Source: an uncultured Eubacteriales bacterium
GTDB lineage: Bacteria > Bacillota > Clostridia > Christensenellales > UBA1242
Assembly: GCA_949077035.1 (NCBI GenBank)
Contig: CARUPR010000004.1
Location: 77,367 to 141,366, forward strand
Length of the DNA: 64,000 nucleotides
Direction: 5' to 3'
Below are positions 60,606-64,000 of this stretch, piece by piece. The position numbers were made by a program, and so were the translations under genes. Below the pieces are notes generated by a model. The model was not told where the DNA came from, did not search any database, and saw nothing but the letters and a program-made list of their open reading frames with translations. How positions within the stretch are numbered: the first letter of the stretch is position 1; the number at the start of each line of letters is the position of its first letter.

Positions 60606-62396
60606 TCAGACATTACAACTTAATATTCCCCTATAGCTCAGTCGGTAGAGCACTCGGCTGTTAACCGAGTTGTCGTAGGTTCGAGTCCTACTGGGGGAGC
60701 CAAATTCTTTTACATCCATGAAATTATGATGTAAAGGGCTAAAAACAAGTGAAGAAGGAGTTGAATTAGTTTCAACTCCTTTTTCTTTTGCCTCTAAAAT
60801 ATCTTTTGCTGTTATTTCCATGGCTACCTTTTCATAATTAAATGAGGGTAATATATTTATATATACTTCGACCCTATCATTATACACGACCACTCTATTA
60901 AGTAGGGCGTCAATAATTAATTTTGTATTTTCAAGTTTATTATCCTCAAAGAGTTTAGCCAGTTTATTATAGGCTTTTTCGAACCTTTTTTTATCAATTT
61001 CAGGTCCGAGCCTTGTTCTATTTTTGGATAATTCATTTTCCAAGTTGCGTTTTTGTGTTTCCAGCATTTCAAGTTGATTTTTAAGTGAGGTTGAAAAGCC
61101 TAACTCTGCTATTGCCTCGGTAATATTTTTTATTTTATTTTCAACCGAAACTATTTGCCTTTTCATTGCTTCTGCCGAATATTCTCTATTTAATAATTCA
61201 TCTTGATATTTTGTGTAAAGTTCTAAAATGCAATCAAAATTCTTTTTGCTAAACACAACCTTAGAAATTTCACTCAATACAAATTTTTCTATCTCGTCTT
61301 GCCTTATACAAGTGTTAGCACATTTATTCTGTCCCTCTGGAAGATTACCCCTTTTTGTGTTGCACCTATAATATGTTCGATACTCAACTCTATCTTTATA
61401 AACTTTGCGTTGCCTTTCGCCAGTAAAAGCCGACCCACACTCGCCACAAATTATTTTGCCACTTAATAAATAGTCCACATAATTAATACCAGGTGTCTGC
61501 CTAATTCTTGCATCCAATATTTGTTGAACTAGATTAAAAGTGTCCTCTTCAATTATTTTTGGTAAACCATCTTTAACCTTAATTACTTTGTCCTCTTCGT
61601 TTGGTTCTTTACTTATGCCACCAGACCTAGCCATTTTTTTGCGATATTTATTGAATATATAAGTGCCAGTATATTTTTCATTTCGTAAAATATTTAATAT
61701 GGAACTTGTTGTAAAATAATTGCCACGAGATGTTTTAAACCCTTTCTTGCTCAATTCCTCAATTATCTCGGGATATGTTTTGCCCTCAATTACTCTTGCA
61801 AATATTAATTTTATAGCCTCTGCCTTTTCCTCGTCAAGTGCTATGTCGTGAAGCATTGCACCTTTTTTGTTGTAAACAATATTTTTATTGCTATCAAGTC
61901 TAGGAACAAGTTTATAGCCATAAGGTGGAACACTGCCATTGCTTTTTGCATTATAAGCATTCTCGGTCATTCCTTTTAAAGTTTCTCGTGCTAGATTTTT
62001 TGAATAATAAGCGGCTAAGCCTTCTATAAGGCTTTCCATTAGAACACCCTCAGGTGATTCGTCAAATTTTTCAGTTACCGAAAAAACTTTAACTCCGTTT
62101 CGTTTTAAAATAACTTTATATAGTGCTGTATCATCTTTATCTCTTGAAAATCTATCAAGTTTATGAACTAATACCATTGTAAAATTTCTATGTTTGCTTG
62201 ATTCAATCATTTTTTGAAATTCTTTTCGGTCAGCACTTGTTCCACTTTGTGCATAATCCAAATACCAATTTGTAATTATTATATTATTTTCATCTGCATA
62301 ATTTTGTATAGCTCTTTTTTGTGCGTCAATCGACTCGTTGCGTTGATTATCACTGCTAAACCTACAATAACCAACTGCGTAGATTATTTTATCCAT
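60606..62396 (-). CDS. Large serine recombinase of an integrated element
   Basis: A 596-residue protein; AGGAGG before ATG 62396. Resolvase domain (1-~150) with YCRFSSDNQ (catalytic Ser14 by analogy), YAQSGTSADR and VLVHKLDRFSRD; recombinase domain (~170-290); zinc ribbon CGECGSAFTG; coiled coil ~410-470. Known: site-specific integration and excision without homologous recombination. The last ~57 residues are encoded by the tRNA-Asn terminator and, antisense, by tRNA-Asn itself (SPSRTRTYDNSVNSRVLYRL), so the C-terminus is largely host DNA and is not likely native. Confidence 0.9.
   Translation of the reverse strand: MDKIIYAVGYCRFSSDNQRNESIDAQKRAIQNYADENNIIITNWYLDYAQSGTSADRKEFQKMIESSKHRNFTMVLVHKLDRFSRDKDDTALYKVILKRNGVKVFSVTEKFDESPEGVLMESLIEGLAAYYSKNLARETLKGMTENAYNAKSNGSVPPYGYKLVPRLDSNKNIVYNKKGAMLHDIALDEEKAEAIKLIFARVIEGKTYPEIIEELSKKGFKTSRGNYFTTSSILNILRNEKYTGTYIFNKYRKKMARSGGISKEPNEEDKVIKVKDGLPKIIEEDTFNLVQQILDARIRQTPGINYVDYLLSGKIICGECGSAFTGERQRKVYKDRVEYRTYYRCNTKRGNLPEGQNKCANTCIRQDEIEKFVLSEISKVVFSKKNFDCILELYTKYQDELLNREYSAEAMKRQIVSVENKIKNITEAIAELGFSTSLKNQLEMLETQKRNLENELSKNRTRLGPEIDKKRFEKAYNKLAKLFEDNKLENTKLIIDALLNRVVVYNDRVEVYINILPSFNYEKVAMEITAKDILEAKEKGVETNSTPSSLVFSPLHHNFMDVKEFGSPSRTRTYDNSVNSRVLYRLSYRGILSCNV
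60627..60702 (+). tRNA. tRNA-Asn (anticodon GTT)
   Basis: Acceptor TCCCCTA pairs with TGGGGGA (one T-G), D arm GCTCAGTCGGTAGAGC, anticodon loop CTGTTAA, T arm GTAGGTTCGAGTCCTAC, encoded CCA. 76 bases. The recombinase frame runs antisense through it. Confidence 0.96.
60757..60788 (+). terminator. Terminator of tRNA-Asn inside the recombinase frame
   Basis: GGAGTTGAA / TTCAACTCC stem, loop TTAGT, then TTTTTCTTTT on the plus strand. Confidence 0.75.
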
Positions 62397-62726
62397 TTTG
62401 TTTTTCCTCCTCATAATAGTAATTTAATAGTTGAAATATAGGGTAAAGCGTATTTAAACTTTCGTTTATTTGATTGTCAATTTGTCAGCCCTCGTTATAA
62501 TTTTCGTCCAATTTGCTTTTAACCCTAAGTTTCGACTTTTTAATAGTTAGCATTTTATCATTATTGATTTTCATTTTTTATCTCCCTTTAATATTTTATT
62601 TTCGACCAATGCTATTTTTCAAGTGTTTTGAAAGGTGTTTTTCAAGTTTGCCAAGTTTTTTGTTGATATTATCTTATACAATCCCTAATTTTATCTTGCC
62701 TCTTCATAAATCATACTTAAATATGA
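62397..62726. other. Intergenic region between divergent element genes
   Basis: No gene supported; an open frame at 62513-62776 is hydrophobic, AT-driven and without a ribosome site. It should hold the promoter of the recombinase on the minus strand and perhaps operators; no clear palindrome is seen. Confidence 0.5.
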
Positions 62727-62755
62727 TTGTAATTTTTAATTCTTCTTGCTATAAT
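62727..62755 (+). promoter_or_regulatory. Promoter of the divergent element gene
   Basis: TTGTAA, 17-base spacer, TATAAT with TG before it (TTGCTATAAT), 31 bases before ATG. Confidence 0.65.
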
Positions 62756-62786
62756 AGATGTTATATTCTTTTGTGAGGTGCAAATT

Positions 62787-63857
62787 ATGGAAAATCTAAC
62801 AAATGCTTTTTCTAATAATCTTGATAAAATTTTAACAGACAATAGTAAATATTTTACTAGGAAAACCTTTTCCTATGCAATAGGATATGGTAACGATAAC
62901 TCAGTAAAAAATGCCTTAAAAGGAAAATCTGAACCTTTTTGGCAAAAGACTTGCAAGTGCATTGAATATTTTTATGCTAATGTGCCTTGCTTTACTTTAA
63001 ACGACCTTATTCCAACCATCGACGAAAAGCAAGAAGATAAAAAAAGTTTTGCAGAACTTGAAAAGGACTACAAAACCTTAAAATCTAATTATGAGCAACT
63101 TGAAAAGCAATATAATAAACTCAACCAATTTGCCGATTTTATTAACATAATTAAAACCTTATCTCCCGAAAGACAAGATACTTTAATTAATTTAATGTCA
63201 ACCGAATGCTTTGCCAACTTTTTAACCAAACTAAGAGAATATTCACATAGAGCAATGGTCTTTGCAAACGGAAATAAGAAGCCGTCATCTCAACATTTTT
63301 TTAAGCCATACGATTATTTAACTTTTCCGTTTGGTGATTTATTATGCCAACAAACTATTTTTAATCTTCGTCAATCTTACATTTCAAATATTAATAATAA
63401 GACAAAAGAAGAATGGTCATCAAATCGTGTAGAATTTAAAAATGATAAAATTAATTCTATTAAAGAAAATGGCAAAAGTAGAAAAGGTATTAAGAAGCAA
63501 ATAGAAAATGTAAATGCAAAATATGATAACATAGCCTATCAATATGATATAGGTTATTTAAAAAAGAAGTTTGGCAATATAAATTTAGACTTAACTCGTT
63601 GGAGATTTGACCCTAACAATTTTGATAATAACTATCTTTGGGATAATAGTATTTTTACATACGATAAACTTATAGAACAAGTTGACGAAGACGAACAAAT
63701 CACAACAAATAATCTTCCTTTGCGTTCTCGCCCTCCAAAATTAGAAACTAAAAATAGTTGCGACTTTTCTAATTATCTTCGTCCCGACTCTCCATTTCTT
63801 TTGGAAGAAAATACTAAACAAGACAACACAAACAATCTAAGCGACGATATATTTTAA
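62787..63857 (+). CDS. Unknown element protein with possible N-terminal DNA-binding domain
   Basis: A 356-residue protein; GTGAGGTGCAAATT before ATG 62787. Residues ~20-70 (FTRKTFSYAIGYGNDNSVKN, then a second helix and FTLNDLIP) look like a Cro-type helix-turn-helix domain, about 80-125 is a coiled coil (LEKDYKTLKSNYEQLEKQY), and the rest is Asn-rich and unrecognised. Divergent from the recombinase, as element repressors often are. A role as regulator is inferred. The last 143 bases of the window hold no gene. Confidence 0.6.
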   Translation: MENLTNAFSNNLDKILTDNSKYFTRKTFSYAIGYGNDNSVKNALKGKSEPFWQKTCKCIEYFYANVPCFTLNDLIPTIDEKQEDKKSFAELEKDYKTLKSNYEQLEKQYNKLNQFADFINIIKTLSPERQDTLINLMSTECFANFLTKLREYSHRAMVFANGNKKPSSQHFFKPYDYLTFPFGDLLCQQTIFNLRQSYISNINNKTKEEWSSNRVEFKNDKINSIKENGKSRKGIKKQIENVNAKYDNIAYQYDIGYLKKKFGNINLDLTRWRFDPNNFDNNYLWDNSIFTYDKLIEQVDEDEQITTNNLPLRSRPPKLETKNSCDFSNYLRPDSPFLLEENTKQDNTNNLSDDIF

Positions 63858-64000
63858 AAACTTATATTACAATGCGTCTATGAGCTTATAAAATGCGTCT
63901 ACAATCAATCACAACCTTTTTCTTAATAAAATATATTGCTTATTACATTTCGTCCGTTAAACTTTCAGTTTTTATAATCTTTAAAATTTCTTTCAACCCT

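Noticed and set aside
62513..62776. 87-codon hydrophobic frame
   Set aside because: Overlaps the promoter of the next gene, lacks a ribosome site, and is explained by T-rich DNA.

Overview
The window looks like the chromosome of an uncultured, endospore-forming low-GC Firmicute of the Clostridia type. DNA is strongly AT-rich, start sites mostly carry AGGAGG-type ribosome binding sites, TGA is used as a stop (tatD, spmA), and sporulation genes are present (spmA-spmB, yabP-yabQ). Housekeeping genes include typA, dnaB, gltX, rsmA, recO and mscL, with three tRNA genes (Val, Arg, Asn). I cannot assign a species.

Layout. 0-12.4 kb: a leucine-rich-repeat protein cut by the left edge, a small coiled-coil protein, then five tandem paralogues built from DUF4116-type ~25-residue repeats. 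Two of these also carry an N-terminal transglutaminase-like domain with a visible Cys-His-Asp set, and all five end in the same C-terminal module. 12.6-30.5 kb: mostly core genes (typA, dnaB, gltX, an SDR, spmAB, tatD-rsmA), plus a three-part envelope/lipoprotein locus, an orphan TrbL/VirB6-like membrane protein and a DUF1848 plus methyltransferase-like pair. 30.7-39.1 kb: tRNA-Val, a 41-bp triple repeat, mscL, a GC-rich cloverleaf-like palindrome, a YqzL-like gene with recO, and assorted enzymes.

39.2-45.9 kb, starting at tRNA-Arg, is accessory. Single genes (acetyltransferase, YdeI-like, flavodoxin-like, membrane protein, hydrolase, broken aldo/keto reductase) sit between near-identical promoters and near-identical terminators, among direct and inverted copies of a 15-bp motif. 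Two of these genes appear leaderless. 45.9-59.3 kb: hypothetical proteins, small enzymes (MBL-fold, PepC-like, methyltransferase with a nine-G tract, HAD, radical SAM), an M19-M14 peptidase pair, a DnaQ-like exonuclease, DegV and RluA. 59.5-60.5 kb: yabP-yabQ and a DivIC-position gene. From tRNA-Asn at 60.6 kb to the right edge lies the start of an integrated element: a large serine recombinase whose frame runs antisense through the tRNA, and a divergent, possibly regulatory gene.

The best candidates for something undescribed are the DUF4116/transglutaminase array and the promoter-gene-terminator cassette region. A recurring minor theme is reading frames that stay open beyond an in-frame TAA (6066, 18861, 46116), which suggests recent gene decay or, less likely, readthrough. 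All family assignments come from reading motifs; no database search was possible.
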